The notes under the pieces were generated by a model, which was given only the letters and a program-made list of their open reading frames with translations, did no database searches and was not told the origin of the DNA. This document shows positions 1-12,728 of a stretch of DNA of 64,000 bases, in pieces. Origin of the DNA: Acidiferrimicrobium sp. IK (GTDB taxonomy: Bacteria > Actinomycetota > Acidimicrobiia > Acidimicrobiales > Palsa-688); assembly GCF_025499425.1 (NCBI RefSeq), contig NZ_JAIMCB010000005.1, positions 186,001-250,000 on the forward strand, read 5' to 3'. The translations under genes were made by a program, and so were the position numbers. Numbering within the stretch: position 1 is the stretch's first letter; each line of letters opens with the position of its first letter.

Positions 1-74
1 TGCTCCACGCCAGCCCGGTGGGCACCTACCGACGCCTGTGGGAGCACCAGTCGGGCGGGTTCATCACCGCGTAG
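1..74 (+). CDS. C-terminal tail of an ABC transporter-like protein (partial)
   Basis: The reading frame enters from the left edge and stops at TAG 72-74, leaving 23 residues. The tail has the pattern G-x-Y-x-x-L-W-x-x-Q-x-G-G-F, which is how many fused permease/ATPase ABC exporters (MsbA/LmrA type) end, after the last helix of the nucleotide-binding domain. No Walker or signature motif lies inside the window, so the family is inferred from the tail alone. Any other ATPase with a similar tail remains possible. Confidence 0.45.
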   Translation, partial: LHASPVGTYRRLWEHQSGGFITA

Positions 75-271
75 GCCCTCGTTGGGAGCCTGTCGCACCC
101 CGTCGATAGCCTGGGGTAGACGTCTTGCCGGGGTGGTTCCTCCCGGCGGTCTCTCGCCGGCCGTTGCGCCGGCCGTCTCGCCGCTGGCGTTCGCAGCCGG
201 CGGCATCCGGCGTGGTTCGACCCGGCGCGCAGAGGCGGGAACCGGACCACCGTTCAGAGGAGAGCGCGGAG

Positions 272-637
272 ATGCTCAACTACGTGGTGCTGCACGGCAC
301 CCTGACCAGGTCGGCCCGGGCGCAGGTGCTGGCCTCCGAGGCGGTCCTGCTGCGGTTGGAGCTTCGCACCCGTACCGGTGACGGGCCGGCCGACAGCGTG
401 CCGGTGGTGTGGTTCGATCCCCCGGCGTGGGGTCCGTCCCTCGAAGCTGACGCCGACTTGGTCGTCGTCGGTCGGGTCCGCCGGAGGTTCTTCTCCGCCG
501 GCGGAGCGACGCAGAGCCGTACCGAGGTCGTCGCCGACCGGGTGGTGCGGGCCGGGTCCCGGCGCCGGGCGGCCAGGGCCTTGGTGGAGGCCGCCGTCAG
601 CCTTGAGGCCGCTGCGGTCGCCGTCGAGCAGGGTTGA
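272..637 (+). CDS. Small single-stranded DNA-binding protein-like (OB-fold) protein
   Basis: 121 residues. It opens with the SSB-type strand pattern LNYVVLHGTLTRSA, continues with alternating strands including PVVWFDPP and DLVVVGRVRRRFF, and ends in EVVADRV, the usual last strand of the SSB OB-fold where V-A-D-x-V is common. It probably binds single-stranded DNA in the cytoplasm as an accessory paralogue of the housekeeping SSB. It lacks the acidic C-terminal tip that docks SSB partners and instead ends in an Ala-rich helix. The ATG at 272 was chosen over a longer in-frame start at 125 because homology begins there and a purine-rich AGAGGAGAG lies just upstream. Function is inferred. Confidence 0.6.
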   Translation: MLNYVVLHGTLTRSARAQVLASEAVLLRLELRTRTGDGPADSVPVVWFDPPAWGPSLEADADLVVVGRVRRRFFSAGGATQSRTEVVADRVVRAGSRRRAARALVEAAVSLEAAAVAVEQG

Positions 638-799
638 CCCGCTCGCCGCCGGGCAGTGACGATCCCGCCGACCGCCGACCGCGGACCGCCGACCGCGGGC
701 CGCCGGGCTCGGTCGCGGGCCGGCACGGCCCGGCAGCTGGCCGGCGGCGGCTCAGGCTGCTGACCGGCGGGGCCGGCCCGTAGGGCAGCGCCCCGACCG

Positions 800-3019
800 T
801 CAGCGCAGCGCCCGCAGCCGCTGCCGGACGTCGAACGCCTCGGGATCGGCGGTGCCTACCCGGCCGAAGAGGTCACGGGCGCGGGGCAGGTCCCCGGCTC
901 GCTCGTAGAGGTCGGCCAGGGCGTACCACTGGCGCAGGTGGTGCTCCTGGGGGTGGTTGACCCGCTTGGATGACCGCTCCAGTACGGCGATGGCCCCTTG
1001 CAGGTCCCCCTGGTCGGCTCTGCACCCGGCCGCGACGATGCGGCCCTCGGCTACCAGCTCGGCGGAAGGGGACGCCTCGCGCAGGTCGTCCCACAGGGCC
1101 TCGGCCGCCGGATAGCGGTGAAGCGCCCGGTAGCAGTCGGCGAGGACCGGATGCTGGTCGTAGGAGCCGCTCAGCTCCTTGTACCGCTCGAGGTGCTTGG
1201 CCGCCTGCGCCCATTGCCCCATCCGGTACAGCGTCAGCCCGTAGAGCTCCTGCACCGCGACCGCGTCGGGGAGTTCCTCCACCAGGGGCCGCAGCATGCG
1301 GCGCGCCTCTTGGTAGCGCTCCCGGTCGTAGGCGTGCGAGGCGTCAGCCAGACGGCCAGCCAACTTCGCGCCTCTGGTCGCGCCGGCGGCCGAGGACAGC
1401 TCGTCGACCACCGGGCGGGGCACCGTGTGGCGCGGCGATCCCACGGTCGTCTCGGCGCCGCTCTCCTCGCGCCGGGAAGCCGCCTCACGGCGGGCGCGGT
1501 CGGTGCGGCGCTCCTCCCGCCCGGTGATCCGCCCGTCGCCGTCCGCCGGGCGGCCTGCGCCCGCCCGGGGCGCAGCGTCGACCTCCTCTTCGGGCTCGAG
1601 CACCCAGACCTCGTCGGGTTCCCACCCGGCGCCGTCGTCGCCATCGGCTCGACTGACCGCGGCGCGCCACTCCTCCGATGCGCTGGGCCCGCTGTCGTCT
1701 CTTAGCGCCCTGGCGCCGCGGCGAGCCACGCTGCCCCAGCCGGCAGTGCCGCGCTCGGGCTGCTCGTCGCGACCGGCGCCGCGCCCGGCCGGGCGGCCAC
1801 CGAAGCCCTGGCCGGCGCGTTCTTCCCTGTCGGGGCGCCGGCGGGCGGGCTGGTCGCTGGCATCGAACCGGCTGCTGCTGGCGCCGTCGGGGCGCCGCCC
1901 GCGCCGGCCGTCCCGGTCCGTCCCGCGCTCGGCGGCGTCGCGGCCGTAGGGCGCTCCCCCCCGTCTTCCTGCGGCCGGCTCCTCACCGCCAGGCGCGTCC
2001 CGTCTGGGACCGCCGCCGAAGCGGTTGCCGCTAGCGCTACCGCTCCCGCCGAAGCGGCTGTCCCGGCCGCCGTCGCTGCCGCGGCCGAACCGGCTGTCCC
2101 TGCCGCTGTCGCGGCTGAACCGGCTGTCCCTGCCTCCGTCGGCGCGCTCGGCGCGACCGCGCCCAGAGCGCGCCCCGGGCTCGCGGCCCGACGTCGAAGC
2201 GCCATCGAACCGGCCGGTCGAGCGTTCTCCTCCTGGTCTGCCGGCAGCCGACCGCTCGCTGGACCGGCCGGCCCATCCGGTCGAACCACCGGACGGGCTG
2301 TCACCGCTCCGGCCGCGGTATTCGCCGCGCGCCGCGCCTCGAGGGGCCGGGGCACGCTCCTCCCAGGCCCCGCCGCGCCCAGGCGCATCCCGGCGTCCCC
2401 CGCCGTCGCGCCGGGGCGGGAAGCTGCCGCTGTCACGCCGGGCCGGGAACCCTCGGGCCGGCGCTGCGCTGGCCCCGCGTTCGCCACGGGCCGGAGTCCC
2501 GGCCCTCGACTGCCCCCCGGCGGCGCCAGCGCGGGCGTCGCGGCTGGCGCTCCAGTCCTGCCTGCCTCGGCTCGGCCCACCGGTGCCTTGGTCGCGGCTC
2601 CAGCCCCCGGAGCGCGCCGGACGGGCCGGTTGAGCACCGCCGTCGCGGCCGTAGCTACGCCCGCCGCCTCCGGCGCCGCCGCCCCTGCCGCTAGGAGCTC
2701 CACCACCCGAACCGGACCATCCCGTCCCGGACCGGCCTCCGCCGCGGTCGTCTTCTTGGCGCCACGCCTTGCGCAGCCCGCCGGCGCGATCCGTCCTGCC
2801 ACCGCCCCATCCGCCACCTCCGCTGCCGGCGCCGCTCCTCCCGTTCCCGTCAGACCGTCTCGGTGCGGCCGGACGTCCCGCCCCGGAGCCCGGGACGCCT
2901 TGGCGGCGGCCTCGCTGCCAGTCGTCGTCGCGGGCGCTGGCGCGCCCGTCGCCGCCGTCTCCCCGGGGGGACCGGTTGCCCGATGGGCGCGGGCGCGGGG
3001 AACGGGGGGCTTCTGCCAT
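800..3019 (-). CDS. Arg/Gly-rich disordered protein with C-terminal tetratricopeptide repeats
   Basis: 739 residues. Roughly residues 1-450 are low complexity, dominated by R, G, S, D and A, with many RGG/RG dipeptides and a repeated GRDSRF element near residues 292-323. An acidic tryptophan-containing stretch (EPDEVWVLEPEEE) follows. About the last 180 residues are helical TPR-like repeats (ELYGLTLYRMGQWAQAAKHLERY, ALADLYERAGDLPRARDLF) that should form a protein-binding solenoid. In mycobacteria a TPR protein (Rv1691) follows mpg and tyrS, so this may be its orthologue with an expanded tail. A role in RNA or ribosome binding is only inferred from RGG-like composition and from lying directly after the rrn terminator. 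ATG 3019 lacks a good Shine-Dalgarno, so the start is moderately sure. Confidence 0.7.
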   Translation of the reverse strand: MAEAPRSPRPRPSGNRSPRGDGGDGRASARDDDWQRGRRQGVPGSGAGRPAAPRRSDGNGRSGAGSGGGGWGGGRTDRAGGLRKAWRQEDDRGGGRSGTGWSGSGGGAPSGRGGGAGGGGRSYGRDGGAQPARPARSGGWSRDQGTGGPSRGRQDWSASRDARAGAAGGQSRAGTPARGERGASAAPARGFPARRDSGSFPPRRDGGGRRDAPGRGGAWEERAPAPRGAARGEYRGRSGDSPSGGSTGWAGRSSERSAAGRPGGERSTGRFDGASTSGREPGARSGRGRAERADGGRDSRFSRDSGRDSRFGRGSDGGRDSRFGGSGSASGNRFGGGPRRDAPGGEEPAAGRRGGAPYGRDAAERGTDRDGRRGRRPDGASSSRFDASDQPARRRPDREERAGQGFGGRPAGRGAGRDEQPERGTAGWGSVARRGARALRDDSGPSASEEWRAAVSRADGDDGAGWEPDEVWVLEPEEEVDAAPRAGAGRPADGDGRITGREERRTDRARREAASRREESGAETTVGSPRHTVPRPVVDELSSAAGATRGAKLAGRLADASHAYDRERYQEARRMLRPLVEELPDAVAVQELYGLTLYRMGQWAQAAKHLERYKELSGSYDQHPVLADCYRALHRYPAAEALWDDLREASPSAELVAEGRIVAAGCRADQGDLQGAIAVLERSSKRVNHPQEHHLRQWYALADLYERAGDLPRARDLFGRVGTADPEAFDVRQRLRALR
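2051..2144 (-). repeat. Imperfect tandem repeat inside the Arg/Gly-rich gene
   Basis: Three imperfect copies begin at 2051, 2087 and 2117 (36, 30 and 28 bases). Each contains GAAC/GCCGGCTGTCCC-like sequence, which encodes the GRDSRF peptide on the minus strand. It looks like local slippage or unequal recombination that lengthens the disordered region. Confidence 0.65.
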
Positions 3020-3092
3020 CCCTTTATCGTACCGGGCCCCGGGGTGGCGCCCTCTCCCATCTCGGCGCCGATGCCAGAGCCAAAGCAAACGC

Positions 3093-3127
3093 GAAAAAGC
3101 CCCACGCCGAAGCGTGGGGCTTTCTCC
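3093..3127 (-). terminator. Rho-independent terminator of the rrn operon
   Basis: A perfect 12-bp stem (3096-3107 with 3112-3123) closes a four-base loop that reads TTCG on the minus strand, flanked by C-G: a UUCG tetraloop. A T-run follows on the minus strand. The stem is A-rich on the other side, so it could also stop transcription coming from the opposite direction. It lies about 10 bases after the 5S 3' end. Confidence 0.9.
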
Positions 3128-3136
3128 AAGAATATT

Positions 3137-3250
3137 CCGGCGACGTCCTACTCTCCCAGGGGGAGACCCCCCAAGTACCATCGGCGCTGACGGGCTTAAC
3201 TTCCGTGTTCGGGAAGGGAACGGGTGTGACTCCGTCGCTATGGCCACCGG
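3137..3250 (-). rRNA. rrf: 5S ribosomal RNA
   Basis: The minus strand carries the conserved 5S core (CCGGTGGCCATAGCG at the 5' end, CCCGTTCCC and GAACACGGAAGTTAAG in the middle, AGTAGGACGTCGCCGG at the 3' end). The two ends pair as the terminal helix. It lies downstream of 23S in the standard order, and the ends may be off by 1-3 bases. Confidence 0.95.
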
Positions 3251-3325
3251 AAACCTTGCTCAGTTGACACCCCGCGCCGAAGCAGCGAGGCGGGCAGCCA
3301 CCTGTTGGTGGCGCCCCTGTGAGCG

Positions 3326-3344
3326 TTCCATAGCGAGCACGAGC
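3326..3344. repeat. 23S processing-stem arm, 3' side
   Basis: These 19 bases are the exact reverse complement of 6418-6436, so the two arms flank the 23S gene and would pair in the primary transcript. Such stems are the usual RNase III-type cleavage sites for pre-23S. The arm begins a few bases beyond the mature 3' end. Confidence 0.85.
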
Positions 3345-3348
3345 GATT

Positions 3349-6406
<3,058 letters not shown>

Positions 6407-6417
6407 AACAAAAAGAT

Positions 6418-6436
6418 GCTCGTGCTCGCTATGGAA
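6418..6436. repeat. 23S processing-stem arm, 5' side
   Basis: Exact 19-base partner of 3326-3344. It lies about 12 bases before the mature 23S 5' end and immediately after the boxA-like element on the transcribed strand. Confidence 0.85.
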
Positions 6437-6447
6437 TTCTCAAGGGG
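6434..6447 (-). promoter_or_regulatory. boxA-like antitermination element before 23S
   Basis: The minus strand reads CCCCTTGAGAATTC, resembling actinobacterial and Bacillus rrn boxA (consensus around CTTTGAGAACT). A related CCTTGAAAAC occurs at the matching place before the 16S stem. Both would be bound by NusB-NusE in rRNA antitermination, and nusB is itself in this window. Confidence 0.55.
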
Positions 6448-6575
6448 CAGAGGCACCGGGCCGCCGAGGCGACGGGGTGCCCGCACAGCAAGAGGTCGGC
6501 CCGAGGGCCGACGTTGCCGAAACTATTGATCACACCGGACGGCGGAGCCGTCGGCATGCGGGGGCTGTGCCCCCG

Positions 6576-6592
6576 GAAAACGGAACAGAGGA
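6576..6592. repeat. 16S processing-stem arm, 3' side
   Basis: A 17-base exact reverse complement of 8439-8455. The pair brackets the 16S gene and should form the pre-16S processing stem. Confidence 0.85.
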
Positions 6593-6734
6593 GAGTCGGG
6601 GCTTCCCGCCGGCTCGCATCCTGAGGACACGCCTTGTGAGCGTGCATTGCCTGCAAAAGATGCGAACGGAGGGAAACCAAGTAACTCGTGCGTCAACTTG
6701 GGAGTGGACGGATCGTTGTGATCCGCCAAATACT

Positions 6735-8255
<1,521 letters not shown>

Positions 8256-8438
8256 GATCGTCGTCCCGTCCCCGTAGGAACGGACCGAAAATCATTTGAA
8301 GAGTCGGGTGTCGCTCTGGCGAGCATTGACACCCAACTGGCACAAGAACAGATTGTTTGTCCGTCATGTGCTGATTGCTTTGTTGACGAGCACGACGCTG
8401 AACTGCCGCGCCATGCACGCCCGCACGAGCTTTTGGCT

Positions 8439-8455
8439 TCCTCTGTTCCGTTTTC
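8439..8455. repeat. 16S processing-stem arm, 5' side
   Basis: Partner of 6576-6592 (17 bases, perfect). It sits about 185 bases before the 16S 5' end, which is long but usual for rrn leaders. Confidence 0.85.
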
Positions 8456-8462
8456 AAGGTGC
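8450..8462 (-). promoter_or_regulatory. boxA-like antitermination element in the rrn leader
   Basis: The minus strand reads CACCTTGAAAAC, close to the Bacillus rrn boxA core CTTTGAAAACT. It overlaps the start of the 16S processing arm, matching the arrangement before 23S. Confidence 0.5.
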
Positions 8463-8588
8463 ACTGCCGCAGGTGTACACGCTCCAAGGGAGCGGAGGTA
8501 CCCTCTGCTTCGGCCGGTCCGGTGCAACCAGTGGTCGCTTCCTTTCCGACTCGCCCGGCGCACCGTGGTGCGTGTTGGGCGGCTTCTC

Positions 8589-8616
8589 ATATTACCACCG
8601 GTTGTCAGCTTGTCAA
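8589..8616 (-). promoter_or_regulatory. Promoter of the rrn operon
   Basis: On the minus strand a perfect -35 TTGACA (8611-8616) is followed after 16 bases by the -10 TAATAT (8589-8594). Transcription would begin near 8582, about 330 bases before 16S. It is the closest match to a sigma-70 consensus seen in the window, as expected for an rRNA promoter. Confidence 0.8.
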
Positions 8617-8742
8617 GCAACTTCTTGCTCAACGTTGTGGCCCGGTGTTCTGCGAAGCGGAGGAGACATTAGCGGGGTCGGGACCATCCCGCCAGTCGTA
8701 CGGTGAGTTATTCGTCACACGCCCGTCACCCGCCGGACATCT

Positions 8743-9396
8743 TCAGGTGCCGGCGCTCCCCCGCCGGCGGACCGCCGCGGGACGGTAGACGGAGACGTCG
8801 GGGTGGCCCGGCACCCAGAACCGCCACGGCCGGTCGGCCCCGGCCCGCAGGCCGACACGAGGGCCGCTGGCCGGTGCCGGCGGCGGGGCGACCCCGTCGT
8901 CGACCAGCCACACCCCCTCCCCCGCCCCGCCTGCCCCCGGCGCCAGCCGTCCGGTCACCAAGTCGGCGCCGAGGTGGGCCGGGCCGATCCCGAGCGCACG
9001 GCACAGGCGCGCCGGTCCCCGGCACAGATCCCTGGCCCGGGGCGGGGGCGACCCGGCGAGCATGGCGTCCACCCCGGCGACGGGCGTCGCGGCCCGCAGC
9101 AGCACCGCCTGGGCCACGCCGGGCGCTGCGCACACCACGTTGGCGCACCAGTGCATCCCGTAGGTGAAGTACACGTAGAGGTGCCCCGGCGGGCCGAACA
9201 TCGCCGCGTTGCGCGGCGTCCGCCCCCGGAAGGCGTGGCTGCCAGGGTCGTCGCCGCCCCGGTAGGCCTCCACCTCGACGATCCGGGCCGCCCGGCCGCC
9301 GGCGGTCACCACCACCTTGTTGAGCAGCGCCGGCGCCACGTCTAGGGCGTCGCCCCGGTACCAGGTGCGGGGCAGGCGCCGGCCGGCCACCATCAC
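8743..9396 (-). CDS. mpg: 3-methyladenine DNA glycosylase (AAG/MPG family)
   Basis: 217 residues, normal for the bacterial family. It excises alkylated purines such as 3-methyladenine in base excision repair. Motifs seen are RIVEVEAYRGGDDPGSHAFRG, containing the catalytic Glu, the YVYFTYGMHWCANVV strand, and GPARLCRALGI. The gene opens with GTG followed at once by ATG, so either start is possible. It follows argH in the same direction, 138 bases on, through a GC-rich gap with no terminator evident. The argH-mpg neighbourhood is also known in mycobacteria. Confidence 0.9.
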   Translation of the reverse strand: MMVAGRRLPRTWYRGDALDVAPALLNKVVVTAGGRAARIVEVEAYRGGDDPGSHAFRGRTPRNAAMFGPPGHLYVYFTYGMHWCANVVCAAPGVAQAVLLRAATPVAGVDAMLAGSPPPRARDLCRGPARLCRALGIGPAHLGADLVTGRLAPGAGGAGEGVWLVDDGVAPPPAPASGPRVGLRAGADRPWRFWVPGHPDVSVYRPAAVRRRGSAGT

Positions 9397-9534
9397 GACC
9401 TCACCGGCATACCGGCGCTCACCGCCAGACCGGCCCTCACTACCGGCCCTCCGCCTCCACCGCCGGCACCTCCGCCTTCACCGCCGGCACCCTGCCTCCG
9501 GCACCGCACCCCGGCCCGCCACGCCGCCCACGGG

Positions 9535-10938
9535 CTAGCCGGCGGCCAGGCGTACCCGCTCGGCCTCGAGGACCTCGGCGAAGCGGTGCAGCTGGGCGGC
9601 GACGGGCACCGGGCCGGCGCCGCCGGGCGTGGTCCGGCGGGTGACCGCGACGCCGGGCTCGAGGAGGGATACCGCGGCCTCCCCGAGCGCAGGGTGGGCC
9701 TGCACCAGCTCGGCCAACGGGACGCGCCGCTGGAGGGCGTCGCGCACCAGACCGCCGACGACGGAGTGGGCCTGGCGGAAGGGCATCCCCCGCTCCACCA
9801 TCCACTCCGCCAGGTCGACCGCGGCGGCCGACTGGGTGTCGGCCGCGGCGCGCATGCGCCCCGCGTCCCACGAGACGCTAGCCAGGAGGCCGGTGAGCGC
9901 GGACACCCCGCCGGTGATCTGGTCGACGGCGTCGAAGAGGGGTTCCTTGTCCTCCTGGAGGTCACGGTTGTAGGAGAGGGGAAGTCCCTTCAACGTGGCC
10001 AGGAGGCCGGCCAGGTCGCCGATCAGCCGGCCGGACTTGCCGCGGGCCAGCTCCGCGATGTCAGGGTTCTTCTTCTGAGGCAGCATCGAGCTGCCCGTCG
10101 CATAGGCGTCGTCGAGGGTCGCGAACCCCCACTCGTCGCTGGTCCAAAGCACCATCTCCTCGCCGATGCGCGACAGGTGCACCCCGATGAGAGTGAGGAC
10201 GAACAGGCTCTCGGCCACGAAGTCACGGTCCGACACCGCGTCGAGGCTGTTGTCGAAGCGGGCCGCGAACCCCAGGTCGGCGGCGACGCCGTCGGGGTCG
10301 AGAGGCAGGCTGCTGCCGGCCAGGGCGCCGGCGCCGAGCGGCGAGACGTCGAGGCGGCGGCGGGCGTCGAAGAGCCGGTCCACGTCCCGGGCAAGCGCCC
10401 AGCCGTGGGCCAGGAGGTGGTGGGCCAGCAGCACCGGCTGGGCCCGCTGCAGGTGGGTGTAGCCGGGCAGGTAGATCTCGTCGGCGAACGCCGATTCGGC
10501 CCGCGCCAGCAGCACCGACTGCAGGTCGACCACGCGCGACGCCACCTCGAGCAGCGCCCGCTTGGTGAACAGCCGCAGGTCGGTGGCGACTTGGTCGTTG
10601 CGGCTCCGGCCGGTGTGGAGCCGGGCGCCGACGTCCCCGGCGATCTCGGTGACCCGCCGTTCGATGGCGGTGTGGATGTCCTCGTCGGCGGCGCCGGCGT
10701 CACCGGCGCCGGGCACGAACTCCCCCGTCGCCAGCTCCTCTTCGACCCGGTCGAGCGCGGCGAGGAGGATCCCGGCGTCCTCCTCGGAGAGGATCCCGCC
10801 CCGAGCCAGGCCGCGCACGTGGGCGCGCGACCCGGCCAGGTCATCGGTGGCGAGGCGGCTGTCGTAGTGCAGGCTGACGGTGTAACGCCACAGCTCGGCG
10901 GCCGGACCGGACCCGAAGCGCCCCTCCCAGAGCGTCAC
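9535..10938 (-). CDS. argH: Argininosuccinate lyase
   Basis: 467 residues, GTG start. It cleaves argininosuccinate to arginine and fumarate, the last step of arginine synthesis, as a homotetramer. Visible family motifs are HTGRSRNDQ (108-116), the catalytic THLQRAQP region (161-168), and the flexible signature loop GSSMLPQKKNPD (282-293) that carries the catalytic Ser. It lies 31 bases after argG and is the last gene of the arginine operon. Confidence 0.97.
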   Translation of the reverse strand: MTLWEGRFGSGPAAELWRYTVSLHYDSRLATDDLAGSRAHVRGLARGGILSEEDAGILLAALDRVEEELATGEFVPGAGDAGAADEDIHTAIERRVTEIAGDVGARLHTGRSRNDQVATDLRLFTKRALLEVASRVVDLQSVLLARAESAFADEIYLPGYTHLQRAQPVLLAHHLLAHGWALARDVDRLFDARRRLDVSPLGAGALAGSSLPLDPDGVAADLGFAARFDNSLDAVSDRDFVAESLFVLTLIGVHLSRIGEEMVLWTSDEWGFATLDDAYATGSSMLPQKKNPDIAELARGKSGRLIGDLAGLLATLKGLPLSYNRDLQEDKEPLFDAVDQITGGVSALTGLLASVSWDAGRMRAAADTQSAAAVDLAEWMVERGMPFRQAHSVVGGLVRDALQRRVPLAELVQAHPALGEAAVSLLEPGVAVTRRTTPGGAGPVPVAAQLHRFAEVLEAERVRLAAG

Positions 10939-10969
10939 AGCGCCGCCGTCCGGCCGAGCGGGGCGCGAG

Positions 10970-12175
10970 TCACTCGCCGCCCGAGGCGCGCCCGACCTGG
11001 CGCGCCGCCCACGTGGCGACCCCTAGCCCCCAGAGCCGCACGAAGCCCTCGGCGTCTTGGTGGCGGAACCGGTCGGCGGCCTCGTAGGTCGCCAACGCGT
11101 AGTCGTACAGGCTGACCTCGGAGCGCCGTCCGGCCACGATGCAGCGGCCGGGCAGCTCGCAGCGCAACCGCACGTCTCCGGTCACGAACTCCTGGCTCTT
11201 GTCGACGAACGCGTCCAGGGCCTGCTTGAGCGGCGAGAACCACAGCCCGTCGTACACCAAGTCGGCGTAGCGGGGCTCGAGGCGGGCCTTCTCGTGGGCC
11301 AGGTCGCGCTCGAGGGTCAGGTCCTCCAGGTCGGCGTGGGCCATGAGGAGGGCCAGCGCACCGGGGCATTCGTAGATCTCCCGGCTCTTGATGCCGACCC
11401 GGCGGTTCTCCACCATGTCGATGCGACCCCAGCCGTAGCTGCCGACGATCCGGTCGACCTCGCCGATCAGCTCGTGGAGGGGCAGGCGGCGGCCGTCGAT
11501 GGCGACGGGCAGCCCCTGCTCGAAGGAGATGACCAGCTCGACGGGGTCGGTCGCGGTCGGGGTGGTCAGCTCGTAGACGTCCTCGGGGGGAGCCTCCCAG
11601 GGGTCCTCGAGGATCCCGCACTCGATGGTCCGGCCCCACAGGTTCTGGTCGATGGAGTACGGGCTGGACTTGGTGACGGTGATCGGGATGTTCCACCGCT
11701 CGGCGTACTCGATGGACTGCTCGCGGGTGAGGCCCCAGCCCCGGACCGGGGCGATGACCTCGAGGTCGGGGGCCAGGGCCATGGTCGACACCTCGAAGCG
11801 GACCTGGTCGTTGCCCTTGCCGGTGCAGCCGTGGGCGATGGCGTCGGCGTTGAACTGGCGGGCGGCGGCGACGAGGTGCTTGACGATGACCGGTCGCGAC
11901 AGGGAGGAGATGAGCGGGTACTTGCCCTCGTACTTGGCATTGGCCTTGAGGGCCGGCGCGACGTACTCGTTGGCGTACTCCTCGCGCAGGTCCAACACGA
12001 TGGCCTCGACGGCGCCGGCGGCCTTGGCCCGCTCCTTGATCTCGTCCCAGTCGCCGCCCTGGCCGACGTCCGCGGCCAGCGCGATGACCTCGACGCCGAG
12101 CTCCTCGCCCATCCAGCGGACGGCCACGGACGTGTCCAGGCCACCGCTGTAAGCCAGTACCACTCGCTTCGCCAT
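10970..12175 (-). CDS. argG: Argininosuccinate synthase
   Basis: 401 residues, ATG start with a purine-rich AAGGAACGAGAG upstream. It joins citrulline and aspartate with ATP to give argininosuccinate. The N-terminal PP-loop YSGGLDTSV (9-17) binds ATP, and HGCTGKGNDQVRFE is the second family motif. It lies 75 bases after argR; this gap holds a short poly-pyrimidine/T-rich stretch but no clear operator. Confidence 0.97.
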   Translation of the reverse strand: MAKRVVLAYSGGLDTSVAVRWMGEELGVEVIALAADVGQGGDWDEIKERAKAAGAVEAIVLDLREEYANEYVAPALKANAKYEGKYPLISSLSRPVIVKHLVAAARQFNADAIAHGCTGKGNDQVRFEVSTMALAPDLEVIAPVRGWGLTREQSIEYAERWNIPITVTKSSPYSIDQNLWGRTIECGILEDPWEAPPEDVYELTTPTATDPVELVISFEQGLPVAIDGRRLPLHELIGEVDRIVGSYGWGRIDMVENRRVGIKSREIYECPGALALLMAHADLEDLTLERDLAHEKARLEPRYADLVYDGLWFSPLKQALDAFVDKSQEFVTGDVRLRCELPGRCIVAGRRSEVSLYDYALATYEAADRFRHQDAEGFVRLWGLGVATWAARQVGRASGGE

Positions 12176-12250
12176 TGCTCTCTCGTTCCTTCTGTTGGTG
12201 TTGTTTTTTGGGGGGTGTCGGTGCTTAAGGGGTCGGGGAAAAGGGGCCGG

Positions 12251-12718
12251 TCAGAGGCCGGCCAGCTCGCGCAGGGAGGCCCCGACGCGGCCGCCGGCAG
12301 GGCCGGACTCGGCGATCACCAGCAACGTGTCGTCGCCGGCGACGGTGCCGATGATGCCCGGCAGGCCGGCCCGGTCCAGGGCGGAGGCGACGACATGGGC
12401 CGATCCGGGCGGGGTGCGCACGACCACCAGGTTGGCAGACGAGGCCACCTCGACGACCCACTCGCCGAGCACCCGGCGCAGGTGGTCGCCGGGAGCGACC
12501 CGGTCCTTGGGCAGCTCCGGCACCGCGTAGACCGACTCCCCGCCGCCGGTGCGGACCTTCACCGCGCCGAGATCCTCGAGGTCGCGAGACACCGTCGCTT
12601 GGGTCGCGTCGACTCCGGCCGCGGCGAGCAGCTCGACGAGCTGGGCCTGGCTGGTGACCGCCTCGCTCTCGAGGATCTGCCCGATGCGGTGCTGGCGCTG
12701 GTTCTTCGAGAGCCTCAC
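12251..12718 (-). CDS. argR: Arginine repressor
   Basis: 155 residues, GTG start. The N-terminal winged helix-turn-helix (RLSKNQRQHRIGQIL; TQATVSRDLEDLGAVKV) binds ARG boxes. The C-terminal domain (GIIGTVAGDDTLLVIA) contains the GTxAGDDT loop that binds arginine in the hexamer core. It is placed between argF and argG, as in other Actinobacteria, and probably controls the operon by feedback. It starts 10 bases after the argF stop. Confidence 0.95.
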   Translation of the reverse strand: MRLSKNQRQHRIGQILESEAVTSQAQLVELLAAAGVDATQATVSRDLEDLGAVKVRTGGGESVYAVPELPKDRVAPGDHLRRVLGEWVVEVASSANLVVVRTPPGSAHVVASALDRAGLPGIIGTVAGDDTLLVIAESGPAGGRVGASLRELAGL

Positions 12719-12728
12719 CGTGCGCCCC

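Larger units (their letters stand above)
8256..8742 (-). other. rrn leader and upstream region
   Basis: 487 bases without a protein gene between mpg and 16S. It contains the rrn promoter (8589-8616), the 16S 5' processing arm (8439-8455) with an overlapping boxA-like element, and about 180 bases of leader without evident features. No small ORF with a convincing ribosome binding site was found. Confidence 0.75.

Noticed and set aside
638..799. Short CCGACCGC-type repeats between the SSB-like and TPR genes
   Set aside because: Imperfect GC-rich simple sequence in a convergent gap; no stem with a T-run, so no terminator call was made.
1702..3129. A second minus-strand frame of 475 codons within the Arg/Gly-rich gene, starting from an earlier ATG
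   Set aside because: It has no domain and ends without TPRs; the chosen frame continues into a clear TPR region. The repeat-rich GC sequence keeps several frames open by chance.
9586..11115. A 509-codon plus-strand open frame opposite argH
   Set aside because: No recognisable protein motif; argH on the minus strand has all family signatures.
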